NCBI GenBank assembly: GCA_024686335.1
Contig: JAILCI010000044.1
Coordinates: 1-64,000 of the forward strand
Direction of reading: 5' to 3'
Length of the DNA: 64,000 bases
From: Bacteroidales bacterium
GTDB taxonomy: Bacteria > Bacteroidota > Bacteroidia > Bacteroidales > WCHB1-69
This document shows positions 8,355 to 16,856 of the stretch, piece after piece. The stretch's first letter is position 1, and each line of letters starts with the position of its first letter. The position numbers and the translations under genes were made by a program. The notes under the pieces are model-generated. The model was not told the DNA's origin and made no database searches. It saw only the letters and a list, made by a program, of their open reading frames with translations.

Positions 8355-8362
8355 CAAAAGTA
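8355..8362 (-). promoter_or_regulatory. -7 box, zntA-fur operon promoter
   Basis: TACTTTTG on the - strand, about 44 bp upstream of the zntA ATG. Confidence 0.6.
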
Positions 8363-8521
8363 CAGAAATATTTGCGCAACTGAGTTGCAAAGATTAAACT
8401 ATCAGTTGTAAAAAATGGAATCTGCTTCTTGAGGTAGAAATGAGATGTAGTAAGGAGGTCATTTAATTAACCCCACACTAACTTAATTCAACGTGGGCAG
8501 ACCTCGTGCCAAAAAAAATTG

Positions 8522-8529
8522 TAGGTTTG
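8522..8529 (+). promoter_or_regulatory. -7 box that fixes the start of the 767-residue protein
   Basis: TAGGTTTG lies downstream of the ORF-track start (8493) and 21 bp upstream of the ATG at 8550, so translation from 8493 is unlikely. Confidence 0.6.
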
Positions 8530-8549
8530 CAGCCTTAATACAACGCCTC

Positions 8550-10853
8550 ATGAATAAGGCAGGAAAACGAACGATCATCATCATCAGCGGAGCAATTCTG
8601 CTCGCCATTGCTGCGTTTGCCATCTTTGGTAGACATACCAAGGTGGTGGAGAGTATCAAACAGCAGACAGCCGTTTTGCTCAAAAAAGAGTACATTCCTG
8701 ACCAGCATGTGAACATAGACTCTACATTGGCTCTTAAAAAACTTGATTCAGTCTATAATAGTTTCCGAAAACACTTCAGGATGCATTATCAGACTATCGG
8801 GACTGCAACTTTTCCTGACAGCAGTCGCATTATCTTGATTGCCGAGCCAGCACCATTCCTCGAGCCTGACAGCATCGAGTCCATTTGTCACCAGTTCACC
8901 CACCAAACATCTCAGAAACACTTTAAAATAGGCTATGATGGTCGAATTACTGACATGGTTATTGTATTGGGCAATGCCACGACCGAGAATCTCGACAATC
9001 TGGTTACCAAGATTTCAAAAGAACAATATCTATCTGATTATAAACCTAATAGCATTGATTTGTTGAGTGATAAAAAGCGTCAGTATTTCACTAGAGACAA
9101 TCTTGATTATCAAATAACATTAGGAGAATTTGACGAATGGTTTTTCAATGCTGGAGAGGCTTTTATTGATGAAAAAGACACCACTAAGGATCTGACAGTC
9201 AGCGATATGTTTCAGCAGAAGCGTCGTGGGGTATTCTTCAGTCGCGCTCCGGGACTGGTAGCTTGGAGCATCCGCCGCGACAGCGATCTTTCAAAACAAG
9301 TTGGTGACATTCGTCGATTCGCACTCGATGCAGACCTTGTTCTAGGTGCTTTGCGCGACTCCACTACCCTAGTCGTCATCGGACGTGAGCGAGAAGTGCC
9401 TTTGGAGACCATGCCGCCATTGCGCGTTGAGACTGTCCTGCTTGTGGCATCTATTAGCAGCAAAGAATTGTCACAAAGTCTTGATATTAACGACTGTATG
9501 GCTGGCAAGATGGGAAATGGCCGCGACTGGTGTCCCACCTATTTAAGTCGTGAACTGGAAAATACTGAGTTAGGGCATCTGCTCACTATCACGGATGTTT
9601 TACTTAAAGACTGGTCGGAGAGCGGCACCATTGAGGAAGCCAGCTACCACTACCCTTCTCCTGGATATTTTCCATTTGACCAGCCGCTGTTTAAGAAATT
9701 AGGACTTAGCGAGTTGGTTTACAACTGGAATACAGCAAACACGATGTACGCTATTGATTTACCGGATTATACCATCTACACGCTTAACCGCACGGGCGCA
9801 TTGCCCGTCTCCTATTTCCACTCTCAGGCAAGGGCTACTAGCGTAGGTTCACAATATGAACGGCAAGCAGGCAACTATTTTGCACGTACTGGCAATACAG
9901 ATCTTGCCAGAGTAGTCCAATACACAGCTCTTTATCAGTTGTTTATGGATAATGGAATCCATTATAAAGGAAAACTTCTCCATTCTGTTTTCCCATCGGG
10001 AAAGCCTTATCTGCTGGCAAAACCATGTCGAAACTTAATGGATATTCTCAAAAATCTTACCGACAATCAGATTGAGCAACTCTCTGACACGCTTGCAAGA
10101 ATTCATTTTGATGCATACGTGGAGAAACAGGTAAGCAAACAGTTGAGAAAGAATGAAAGCGAATACAACTTCACCTATACGGAAGAGCACGAGAAAGCGA
10201 TTTTTCAGGATGTCAATCAGCAGGAAAAAGCATCTATGGCCAATGGATTCCGTGAGGTCCGTTCGCTTTTGAAAAACCTTTCCGAAGATGAATACACCAA
10301 GTTAGTGCGTTATCTCTCCTACCCTCGGGGCACTACCGTGAATAGTCAGGAAACCTATAATCGAATGCTTAAAGCTCAAAAAATCAATAATTTCCTACGT
10401 CACATGGGCAAGAACAATCTCCCATTGTTAGGAATGGATTTAGCAAAGGTTAAGGATTATTTTGTAGGAAGTCTCAGTAAAAGTGGCGGACGATATCTTA
10501 AAACCCCGTCTGTCATTGTCACCTATAACGATTTGAACACCACAGGAGGACATAATATCTCCTCAAAGATCAGTCGTGTGGGAAGTACCACAAACTACAA
10601 AAGGTCGGGAGGCAACGCACCCGTGGCACAGGCAAGCACACCACCGACATCACAAAAACCAAATACACCGAAAACTTCTGCTCCCTCTTCTGGCAGCAGA
10701 CCTACCACAACGGGCAAATCGTCCGGCAGTTCACACACAACATCGTCGAGCAAAAGCAGCACATCATCAGTGTCAAGACCCTCAAGTGGTGGTTTAGTTA
10801 GACCTCGTAGCAGTGTGATTTCCAGCAGTTCACGCACTACTAGAGGATTTTAA
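8550..10853 (+). CDS. Unrecognised membrane-anchored protein with Ser/Thr-rich C-terminal tail
   Basis: A 767-residue protein that I do not recognise. From the start at 8550 it has a short basic N-terminus (MNKAGKRT), one hydrophobic segment (IIIISGAILLAIAAFAIFG) and then a long periplasmic or extracytoplasmic region, so it looks like a type II inner-membrane protein. There are no obvious repeats or catalytic motifs in the ordered part. The last 85 residues are low-complexity, rich in Ser, Thr, Pro and Gly, with basic residues at the very end, like a flexible or surface-exposed tail. It stands alone, 180 bp from the divergent zntA operon, and is followed by a MITE-like element. A lineage-specific envelope protein is the safest description. 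Confidence 0.75.
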   Translation: MNKAGKRTIIIISGAILLAIAAFAIFGRHTKVVESIKQQTAVLLKKEYIPDQHVNIDSTLALKKLDSVYNSFRKHFRMHYQTIGTATFPDSSRIILIAEPAPFLEPDSIESICHQFTHQTSQKHFKIGYDGRITDMVIVLGNATTENLDNLVTKISKEQYLSDYKPNSIDLLSDKKRQYFTRDNLDYQITLGEFDEWFFNAGEAFIDEKDTTKDLTVSDMFQQKRRGVFFSRAPGLVAWSIRRDSDLSKQVGDIRRFALDADLVLGALRDSTTLVVIGREREVPLETMPPLRVETVLLVASISSKELSQSLDINDCMAGKMGNGRDWCPTYLSRELENTELGHLLTITDVLLKDWSESGTIEEASYHYPSPGYFPFDQPLFKKLGLSELVYNWNTANTMYAIDLPDYTIYTLNRTGALPVSYFHSQARATSVGSQYERQAGNYFARTGNTDLARVVQYTALYQLFMDNGIHYKGKLLHSVFPSGKPYLLAKPCRNLMDILKNLTDNQIEQLSDTLARIHFDAYVEKQVSKQLRKNESEYNFTYTEEHEKAIFQDVNQQEKASMANGFREVRSLLKNLSEDEYTKLVRYLSYPRGTTVNSQETYNRMLKAQKINNFLRHMGKNNLPLLGMDLAKVKDYFVGSLSKSGGRYLKTPSVIVTYNDLNTTGGHNISSKISRVGSTTNYKRSGGNAPVAQASTPPTSQKPNTPKTSAPSSGSRPTTTGKSSGSSHTTSSSKSSTSSVSRPSSGGLVRPRSSVISSSSRTTRGF

Positions 10854-10893
10854 GGACCGCTTATGAAATCCCATTTCATAGTTTAATCATTTT

Positions 10894-11317
10894 AGAACTA
10901 CATACCTGACGGCACATTCCGTGCCCAAGTATGTTGCTAATAGACTTTATTTTAGTAAGGCAAGGGCTTCATGGCACATAACTTCCATAATTATTATTCT
11001 TCAACTTTTCTCTTGATAGAAAAGTTGCCAAAAGATCAAGCCGACATGAATGCCTGCCCGCTCTGTCCGCCCTCTGACATCGGCGGCAAACGGGAACAAA
11101 AATGCAGCAAATAGCAAAAGGGAAAATACAAGGAAGGCATGCATTTTTGTAAACGCAAGCGCCTTTGCACGCCGCTGTTGGAGGCCGGCCATTCACACCG
11201 CGTCCGCACCGCATGTCGGCCTGCCCGCCCGCGTGCTCTATGGTCAGGTGACTCGGTAAATCATATTGGGGTTGAAATGCATTTATTTTTTACTTTGCCA
11301 TCATGAATATAACTTCT
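10894..11317. mobile_element. MITE-like element, copy A (424 bp)
   Basis: This is the longest of three related non-coding elements (with 25934-26251 and 57612-57878). Its ends are a degenerate terminal inverted repeat ending in GGCA/TGCC. It contains the shared core hairpin CAACTTTTCT-CTTGAT-AGAAAAGTTG at 11002-11027 and a GC-rich internal segment absent from the other copies. It fills the gap between the convergent genes ending at 10853 and 11348. Direct repeats of 17 bp (15/17 identical, ATAGTTTAATCATTTTA type) flank it at 10878-10894 and 11318-11334. ORFs called inside it (10969-11259) are artefacts of the repeat. Confidence 0.7.
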
Positions 11318-11347
11318 ATAGTTTAATAATTTAATATTTTCATATCT

Positions 11348-11812
11348 TCATAAATCACATCCCTCATTATCCTTTTGCGAGAGATTGGCAATAATCTCAT
11401 CCAGAGGCGGGACTATTTTCATGAAAAGTTCTGGAGTAAGACCATTATTATGGAGCATTTGGGTCATGCAGCCAGGCACGTTAGCAGCCCGGGCTTCCAT
11501 TTCCCTACCCTGCTTGGTCAGACGAACATGTGTCTTGCGAGCATCAAGTTTGTCTTTGACACGTCTCACGATACCAGCTTCCTCCATACGTTTGATGAGC
11601 GGGGTCACCGTATTTGTTTCCAGTAAAAGTCGCTTTGCAATATCGTTAACTGGCTGACCGTCCTGCTCCCACAAAATCATCAACACGAGATATTGGGTAT
11701 ATGTTATACCCATCTCGGAAAGCCAAGGTTGATAGCCTTGAACAATCAGGCGTGCCACTGTATAAAAACGGAAGCACACCTGGTTTTCAAGTTTAAGTTG
11801 TTCGTAAGGCAT
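11348..11812 (-). CDS. ohrR: OhrR-type MarR family organic peroxide sensor
   Basis: A 154-residue MarR-family repressor. The N-terminal LKLENQVCFRFY is nearly the OhrR signature (LKLENQLCF in Bacillus OhrR), so Cys13 should be the peroxidatic sensing cysteine. The rest matches OhrR through ITYTQYLVLMILWE and the winged helix TVTPLIKRMEEAGIVRR. Oxidation of the cysteine would release DNA. The MPYEQL start at 11812 is chosen because the longer ORF-track start lies inside the upstream gene and this one sits 4 bp after its stop. It is the last gene of a peroxidase, ferritin-like and regulator operon rather than being next to ohr, so its target is probably its own operon. Confidence 0.85.
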   Translation of the reverse strand: MPYEQLKLENQVCFRFYTVARLIVQGYQPWLSEMGITYTQYLVLMILWEQDGQPVNDIAKRLLLETNTVTPLIKRMEEAGIVRRVKDKLDARKTHVRLTKQGREMEARAANVPGCMTQMLHNNGLTPELFMKIVPPLDEIIANLSQKDNEGCDL

Positions 11813-11816
11813 TGTT

Positions 11817-12272
11817 TTAGAGTTGCTTAACAAGCCAATTCTGAACACCAATCATTTCGATGAGATCCAGTTGCTCCTGGCTCCAATAGAGATCCTCTTC
11901 TTCATCTGCGAGATAACCTTTCATAATGTCATAGGTTGTGGGATCATCTTTCAGTGTCTCCATGCATTTGTACAGCAATTCAACACCTTGCTCTTGAATT
12001 GCGAGGTCAGCTTTTAAATAATCGACTGGATTGTTGATCAACTCACGAGACTTATTAGCTTCAAATTTCACTTCACCGCCAAGGTCGAGAATACGATCGT
12101 AGAATTTCTCCACCCAACCCATCTCTTCTGTGAAATGGCCTATATATTTCTCACCCAATTTGGTGAAACCTTGAGATTTGAAAATCTGTCCTTGCAATTT
12201 GTGCACGAGAGCACCTTCTGTGAGACCAGTAGCAAAAAGTTGTAATGCCTGAATTGAATTTTCTTTTTTCAT
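11817..12272 (-). CDS. Bacterioferritin-like four-helix protein with altered metal ligands
   Basis: A 151-residue protein aligned throughout with the bacterioferritin family: E19 in helix A (LTEGALVHKLQ), E50-M51 in helix B (TEEMGW), E94 in helix C (AIQEQGVELL) and DEEEDLYW in helix D. The heme-ligand methionine equivalent (M51) is present. However, the two histidines that normally complete the di-iron site are replaced (W53 for His54, D127 for His130), so classical ferroxidase activity is doubtful. It lies between glutathione peroxidase and OhrR genes, fitting iron sequestration or DNA protection during peroxide stress. The altered residues were judged by eye alignment and need a structural model. 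Confidence 0.7.
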   Translation of the reverse strand: MKKENSIQALQLFATGLTEGALVHKLQGQIFKSQGFTKLGEKYIGHFTEEMGWVEKFYDRILDLGGEVKFEANKSRELINNPVDYLKADLAIQEQGVELLYKCMETLKDDPTTYDIMKGYLADEEEDLYWSQEQLDLIEMIGVQNWLVKQL

Positions 12273-12311
12273 CGTCGTAAATTTTAAGTTGTTTATATTA
12301 ATTTTGAATAT

Positions 12312-12791
12312 TTATCCTAACATCTTTTCAATGTCTTTCTCCAGTTTCTTTGGTTTTGTGATAGGAGCATAACGCTTGATTCGCTGTCCATCCTTGGAAA
12401 TGAGAAACTTCGTGAAATTCCATTTGATATTATTGCCAAAAGTACCTTTAGCCTGTTTTTTCAGATATTTATAAATCGGATGAGCATTTTCACCGTTCAC
12501 ATCGATTTTCTTCATTATTTGGAAGGTGACTCCGTAATTCAATTTGCAAAATCCTTCAATCTCGCTGTCGGTTCCGGGATCCTGATGGGCAAATTGGTTA
12601 CATGGAAATCCTATAATCACCAAACCGCGATCTCTATACTTTTGATTCAACTTTTCCAGACCATCAAATTGAGGAGTAAAGCCACACTTGCTGGCCGTAT
12701 TCACTATCAATAATACTTCACCTTCAAATTCAGCGAAATTCAGTTCTTTACCCTGACTTGTTGTCGCTTTGAAATCATAGATTCTTTCCAT
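12312..12791 (-). CDS. Glutathione peroxidase-family thiol peroxidase
   Basis: A 159-residue thioredoxin-fold peroxidase reducing hydroperoxides. The peroxidatic residue is a cysteine, not selenocysteine, at Cys36 in NTASKCGFTPQF. Other family motifs are GFPCNQF (residues 61-67) and WNFTKFL (124-130), which supply the Gln, Trp and Asn of the catalytic tetrad. A further cysteine (Cys82 in GFCKLNYGVTF) lies where thioredoxin-dependent members carry the resolving cysteine, so thioredoxin is a more likely reductant than glutathione (inference). It is the first gene of the operon that continues into the ferritin-like and OhrR genes. It has a clear promoter box and an operator-like palindrome upstream. 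Confidence 0.92.
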   Translation of the reverse strand: MERIYDFKATTSQGKELNFAEFEGEVLLIVNTASKCGFTPQFDGLEKLNQKYRDRGLVIIGFPCNQFAHQDPGTDSEIEGFCKLNYGVTFQIMKKIDVNGENAHPIYKYLKKQAKGTFGNNIKWNFTKFLISKDGQRIKRYAPITKPKKLEKDIEKMLG

Positions 12792-12838
12792 TTTATTATT
12801 CTCTTTTCTTCGTTTTTTATCGTTTCAAATTGATGTTG

Positions 12839-12846
12839 CAAAAATA
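12839..12846 (-). promoter_or_regulatory. -7 box, gpx-ferritin-ohrR operon promoter
   Basis: TATTTTTG on the - strand, 48 bp upstream of the peroxidase ATG. The 12792-13159 gap otherwise holds the palindrome at 12860, A/T-rich sequence with no recognisable element, and the promoter box at 13084. Confidence 0.65.
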
Positions 12847-12859
12847 CAAAAAAACTAAA

Positions 12860-12877
12860 TATATCGCATACGATATA
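12860..12877. promoter_or_regulatory. Candidate OhrR operator
   Basis: TATATCG-CATA-CGATATA is an 18-bp inverted repeat with 7-bp perfect arms, lying 14 bp upstream of the operon's -7 box and covering the -33 region. Size and AT-rich arms fit a MarR/OhrR site, and the operon encodes an OhrR protein. Confidence 0.55.
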
Positions 12878-13083
12878 ATTTTTTCTTGAAATTAGTTTAA
12901 ATACTTGATTTATAGATTATTAAAAGGATGTAATAAATGATATGTTGGAACAATAAATTGAAAAGTGTCAAAAAAGAAGAAGAAAAAATGGAGAAAAAGC
13001 AAATGAAAATGAAAAATTTGGAGAAAAGAAAATTGGCAAACTTATTGCAATTAATTTATAGTCGAAAAGATAAAAGAATTTTA

Positions 13084-13091
13084 TATCTTTG
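13084..13091 (+). promoter_or_regulatory. -7 box, parvulin operon promoter
   Basis: TATCTTTG, followed by a leader of about 60 nt to the ATG at 13160. Confidence 0.6.
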
Positions 13092-13159
13092 CTCTCTCAT
13101 GGAAAATTTGTGAGAATAAAAATATACTATTGATTTATAATTAAATACAAAAAGATACA

Positions 13160-14902
13160 ATGAAAAGATTTGCAGTTTTATTTGCCTTATGTTTGGGATG
13201 TCTGCTGGGTTATGCCCAGGATGACAGCAGAGTATTGATGACGGTTGGTAATGAGACCATCACAGTGGGTGATTTTGTAAAGGCCTACCAGAAGAACAAC
13301 CTCTTGAGTGAAGCCACAATGGACGATTTGCGAGAGTATCGTGAACTCTTCATCAATTATCGTCTGAAAGTTCAGGAAGCCGAGGCAATGAAGTTGGACA
13401 CTTCTGCCAGTTTCATTGCAGAGTTAGGCTCTTACGAGTCACAGTCTGCCCAACCCTACTTGGTAGACAGCCATGTGAGTGAAGAACTTGTTGAGGAGGC
13501 CTACGAGCGTTCTAAAAGTCAGGTACGTGCATCTCATATTCTCATCCGTTGCAATCCGGCTGCTTCTCCGAAAGACACACTCGCAGCATACCAGAAGATT
13601 ATGGGCATCCGTGATCTGATTGTCAATGGTCTTGACTTCAACGAGGCTGCCGCCCTCTATTCCGAAGACGAGTCCGCTCGTGAATATAACAATCCGCAGA
13701 ACAATACCCATCATTACGGCAACAAGGGTGAACTTGGATACTTTTCCATCTTTGAGATGATCTATCCTTTTGAAACTGCTGCTTTCAACACGCCAGTAGG
13801 CAGTGTTTCCATGCCTTTCCGCACACAATTCGGATATCATCTTGTATATGTTCAAGATAAGATTCCTGCAATTGGCAGAATTTGGGTTTCTCAAATCTTC
13901 GTTGCTGATTCTACTGCTTTGAGCGGTAAGGTTAGACCTGACATCATGGACCGTTTGAATGACATTCAGGCAGCCTACAACCAAGGAGTTCCTTTTGATA
14001 CCATTGCAAAACTATACTCTGACGACCAAGCCACAAAGAACAACGGCGGCCACATGGAGCCTTTTGGACCGAGCCGCAGACCTGGCAACTATGTCTCTGC
14101 AGCCATCAACGCCCGTAAAGGTGCGATGACTGCTGCCGTGCCGACAACCATCGGTTGGCATTTTCTGCGCTGCGATTCCATCTCCAGAGCGACCGTCAAC
14201 GAGGAGAGCCGTTATATGTTGAAACAGAGACTTACCCGCGATGCCCGTGCTCTTAAGAGCAAAGAAGCGCTAGTAGAGCGCTTGAAGAAAGAGTATAACT
14301 ATGAGGAGAGCGGTAAGGCTAAGGCTTTCAAGTTCTTAGGCAAACATGTTGATGCCAACTATTTCCAGTCCAGTGACAACGACATTGTCTCCATTAAAGG
14401 TATCGACAAACTAAAACCAATCTGCACTTTTGCCGATGAGAACTTGACTGTTCAAGAGTTTGCCAAGTATATCTCCCGCTACCAAGGTGTCAAACTTAAT
14501 GGAACAGTGACAGATTTTATGGAGCAGATTTATCCTAATTTCGTTAGTGAGAATATCTTGCAATATGAAAGAAAGCATTTGAAAGAGAAATATCCTGAAT
14601 TTAGAGACCTTGTCAATGAGTTCCATGACGGTATTCTGCTCTATGAGATCAACACCCAAAAAGTTTGGGGTGCAGCTATTCAGGACAGCGTAGGTCTGGA
14701 GAAGTTCTATGAGCGTATCAAAACCAGCTTCCCAAATGATGATCCCGATGCTGTGACTCCATATAAACCTATGAGTGAAGTTCGTGCTCTTGTCATCACT
14801 CGCTATCAAGATTATCTTGAGCAAGAGTGGGTTAAAGAGTTGCGCGCAAAATATGCTGTCAAGGTTGACGAGAACGTCTTCTCCTCCATACTCAAGCGCT
14901 AG
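13160..14902 (+). CDS. Periplasmic parvulin-type peptidyl-prolyl isomerase (SurA-like)
   Basis: A 580-residue exported protein with a signal peptide (MKRFAVLFALCLGCLLGYAQ). Two parvulin/PpiC domains follow: the first near residues 115-240 (VRASHILIRCNPAAS to FGYHLVYVQDK), the second near 242-355 (RIWVSQIFVADS to IGWHFLRCDSI). The C-terminal 220 residues contain no recognised domain but resemble SurA-like chaperone regions in being helical and charged. The role would be folding or quality control of outer-membrane proteins in the periplasm. A second, lipidated relative starts 3 bp downstream, forming a two-gene operon. A well-placed promoter box lies at 13084. Confidence 0.85.
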   Translation: MKRFAVLFALCLGCLLGYAQDDSRVLMTVGNETITVGDFVKAYQKNNLLSEATMDDLREYRELFINYRLKVQEAEAMKLDTSASFIAELGSYESQSAQPYLVDSHVSEELVEEAYERSKSQVRASHILIRCNPAASPKDTLAAYQKIMGIRDLIVNGLDFNEAAALYSEDESAREYNNPQNNTHHYGNKGELGYFSIFEMIYPFETAAFNTPVGSVSMPFRTQFGYHLVYVQDKIPAIGRIWVSQIFVADSTALSGKVRPDIMDRLNDIQAAYNQGVPFDTIAKLYSDDQATKNNGGHMEPFGPSRRPGNYVSAAINARKGAMTAAVPTTIGWHFLRCDSISRATVNEESRYMLKQRLTRDARALKSKEALVERLKKEYNYEESGKAKAFKFLGKHVDANYFQSSDNDIVSIKGIDKLKPICTFADENLTVQEFAKYISRYQGVKLNGTVTDFMEQIYPNFVSENILQYERKHLKEKYPEFRDLVNEFHDGILLYEINTQKVWGAAIQDSVGLEKFYERIKTSFPNDDPDAVTPYKPMSEVRALVITRYQDYLEQEWVKELRAKYAVKVDENVFSSILKR

Positions 14903-14905
14903 TTT

Positions 14906-15739
14906 ATGAGAAAGATTCTCCCCATCGTCATTGCAGCTTTGGTACTGTTTACCGCTTGTCAGAAGAAAAAAGACAAGCTGGCTGCAGAAGTATATTACCA
15001 TAAATTATACGAGTCTGAAATACGGAACAACATGCCCTCAGGGCTCTCAAAGGAGGACAGTATGACGATGGTGCATGAGTACATCAACCAGTGGGTGCGA
15101 GAACAGTTACTGCTTCATGAAGCTGACAGATTGCTCTCCGCCCGTGAGAAGAACTTTGACAAGAAGATTGACGAATATCGGAATTCACTATTAATCAATG
15201 CATTATACGACAAATTGGCTGAAGAAATGACCGTTGATGAGGCTGCTCTGAAAAAGGAGATGGCAGATTTCAACAAACGTTACGACAATAGTTATGCTGT
15301 TAAAAGGCCTATCATGCAGTTAAACTATGTAAAATTGCCCAAAGGTTCCCCAATCCTTCCGGAAGTTCGTGCAATCCTTTTCGACCCATCGCGTCGTACT
15401 AGTGAAAAAGATACTCTCGTGGCCCTGCTAGGTGACTCTATTGAATATATGCTGGACGATGACCAGTGGCTTTATGTTGAGGATATTCAGCGAGAGGTTT
15501 CTGTGGATATTGAGCCCGAGATGGTCAAGACTCATCCGACAATTGAGAAAGAGATTGGCAATGATCATTACCTTCTTGTAATATTGAAATACAAGAGCCA
15601 ACGGTCTGTCAGCGAAACTGAAGAAGAGCAGGCCGCAGTACGTATGATGCTAGTCAATCAGCGTCGTCAACAATATCTAGACGAATACGTCAACAAACTT
15701 TACGATGAAGCCCTGAAGAAGGGTGTCATCATCCAATAA
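14906..15739 (+). CDS. Parvulin-operon periplasmic lipoprotein
   Basis: A 277-residue lipoprotein with an N-terminal lipobox (VLFTACQ). After it comes a helical SurA-N-like region (YINQWVREQLLLHEADRL, NALYDKLAEEMTVDEAALKKEM) typical of PpiC/SurA chaperone domains. A complete catalytic parvulin domain is not evident, so it may act as a chaperone rather than an isomerase. It begins 3 bp after the SurA-like gene and is surely co-transcribed with it. Its stop codon directly abuts the stop codon of the convergent permease gene, with no intergenic base, so termination must occur inside the neighbouring gene. Confidence 0.75.
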   Translation: MRKILPIVIAALVLFTACQKKKDKLAAEVYYHKLYESEIRNNMPSGLSKEDSMTMVHEYINQWVREQLLLHEADRLLSAREKNFDKKIDEYRNSLLINALYDKLAEEMTVDEAALKKEMADFNKRYDNSYAVKRPIMQLNYVKLPKGSPILPEVRAILFDPSRRTSEKDTLVALLGDSIEYMLDDDQWLYVEDIQREVSVDIEPEMVKTHPTIEKEIGNDHYLLVILKYKSQRSVSETEEEQAAVRMMLVNQRRQQYLDEYVNKLYDEALKKGVIIQ

Positions 15740-16750
15740 TTACGATTTTCTCAGTACGAGATATACAAAATAGGGAGCACCGGCCAGTGCAGTAATACTG
15801 CCCACGGGCAATTCGGCCGGAGCTGCTATTGTACGCGCTAAGGTGTCTGCAATCAACAGGAAAAAAGCGCCTAGGAGCAACGAGTATGCGAAGAGGCGGC
15901 GGTTGTTGCTTCCGAACATCAAACGAGCGATATGAGGCACGATAAGACCGATAAAACCAATCACACCACAGAAGGAGACAATCACAGAGACGAGCACTGA
16001 GGATGCCACAAGGGTGACGATAATTGTGCGGCGAGTGTTAACTCCCAAAGTCTGTGCCGACTCACCACCCATCTGTAATATGTTCAAATCCTTAGCATAG
16101 TAGAAGAGAATGCCGACTGTTAAGAGCATCACGGGGAAAAGAATGCCGATTTCAGGCCAAGAGATGGATGACAGACTGCCCATTGTCCAGAAATAGATCT
16201 TCTGCATCTCCTGTTGGTTAACCACAATGAGTAGAGTGATGACAGCGGACATGAAAAAGTTGAGCGCAATGCCAGTCAGAAGAAGGGTTTGGGTCGCATG
16301 GCCGCCTTTAATCTTAGCTACACCAATGATGAAAAGCAGTGTTGCCAATGCCGTGACTAAAGCCAGAGCCGTAATACCGAAGAGGAAGGTGTCCCATCCG
16401 ATGATGATGGCAACGGCAGCGCCCAATGAAGCTCCAGACGAGATACCCAAAATGTAGGGATCACAAATCGGATTACGGAAGATGCTCTGGAACACACCGC
16501 CGCAGATAGCCAAAGAGGCGCCTGCCAACAGACTCATCACGATTCGAGGGATACGTAGTTGCCACAAAGTGAGCGAGTAGAAGTCGGGCATCGCAATATC
16601 AGAAAAGAGTCCGAACTTTTGTAGAATACAGACCATTACGCTTTTGGCAGGGATGTGCACCACCCCGATAAAAGCAGCTCCTATCGCCGCCAAGGCAAGC
16701 AAGACGGTAATAAAAGGCAACCAGAAACGATGTTTTGTCTTTTCTTTCAT
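15740..16750 (-). CDS. FecCD-type ABC transporter permease (orphan)
   Basis: A 336-residue BtuC/FecCD family permease with about ten membrane segments. Family hallmarks include LWQLRIPRIVMSLLAGASLAICGGVFQSIFRNPICDPYILGISSGASLGA near the N-terminus and the coupling-helix region GFIGLIVPHIARLMFG near the C-terminus. Such permeases import iron-siderophore, heme or cobalamin with an ATPase and a binding protein. Neither partner is adjacent, since both flanking genes are unrelated and in the opposite orientation. The start at 16750 (MKEKTK) is preferred because a TATTTTTG box at 16760-16767 lies downstream of the ORF-track start. Substrate unknown. Confidence 0.88.
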   Translation of the reverse strand: MKEKTKHRFWLPFITVLLALAAIGAAFIGVVHIPAKSVMVCILQKFGLFSDIAMPDFYSLTLWQLRIPRIVMSLLAGASLAICGGVFQSIFRNPICDPYILGISSGASLGAAVAIIIGWDTFLFGITALALVTALATLLFIIGVAKIKGGHATQTLLLTGIALNFFMSAVITLLIVVNQQEMQKIYFWTMGSLSSISWPEIGILFPVMLLTVGILFYYAKDLNILQMGGESAQTLGVNTRRTIIVTLVASSVLVSVIVSFCGVIGFIGLIVPHIARLMFGSNNRRLFAYSLLLGAFFLLIADTLARTIAAPAELPVGSITALAGAPYFVYLVLRKS

Positions 16751-16759
16751 TTGAGCAGG

Positions 16760-16767
16760 CAAAAATA
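16760..16767 (-). promoter_or_regulatory. -7 box, FecCD permease promoter
   Basis: TATTTTTG on the - strand, 9 bp before the chosen ATG; implies a nearly leaderless mRNA. Confidence 0.5.
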
Positions 16768-16822
16768 AAAAAAACAATGATTCTTATATATAAATGAAGA
16801 AGGTAGATTCTCCAAAAAAACG

Positions 16823-16830
16823 TATTTTTG
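16823..16830 (+). promoter_or_regulatory. -7 box, PNGase F-like gene promoter
   Basis: TATTTTTG, 26 bp upstream of the ATG at 16857. Confidence 0.65.
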
Positions 16831-16856
16831 CAGCCTGAATAAAACATCCGTGTCTT

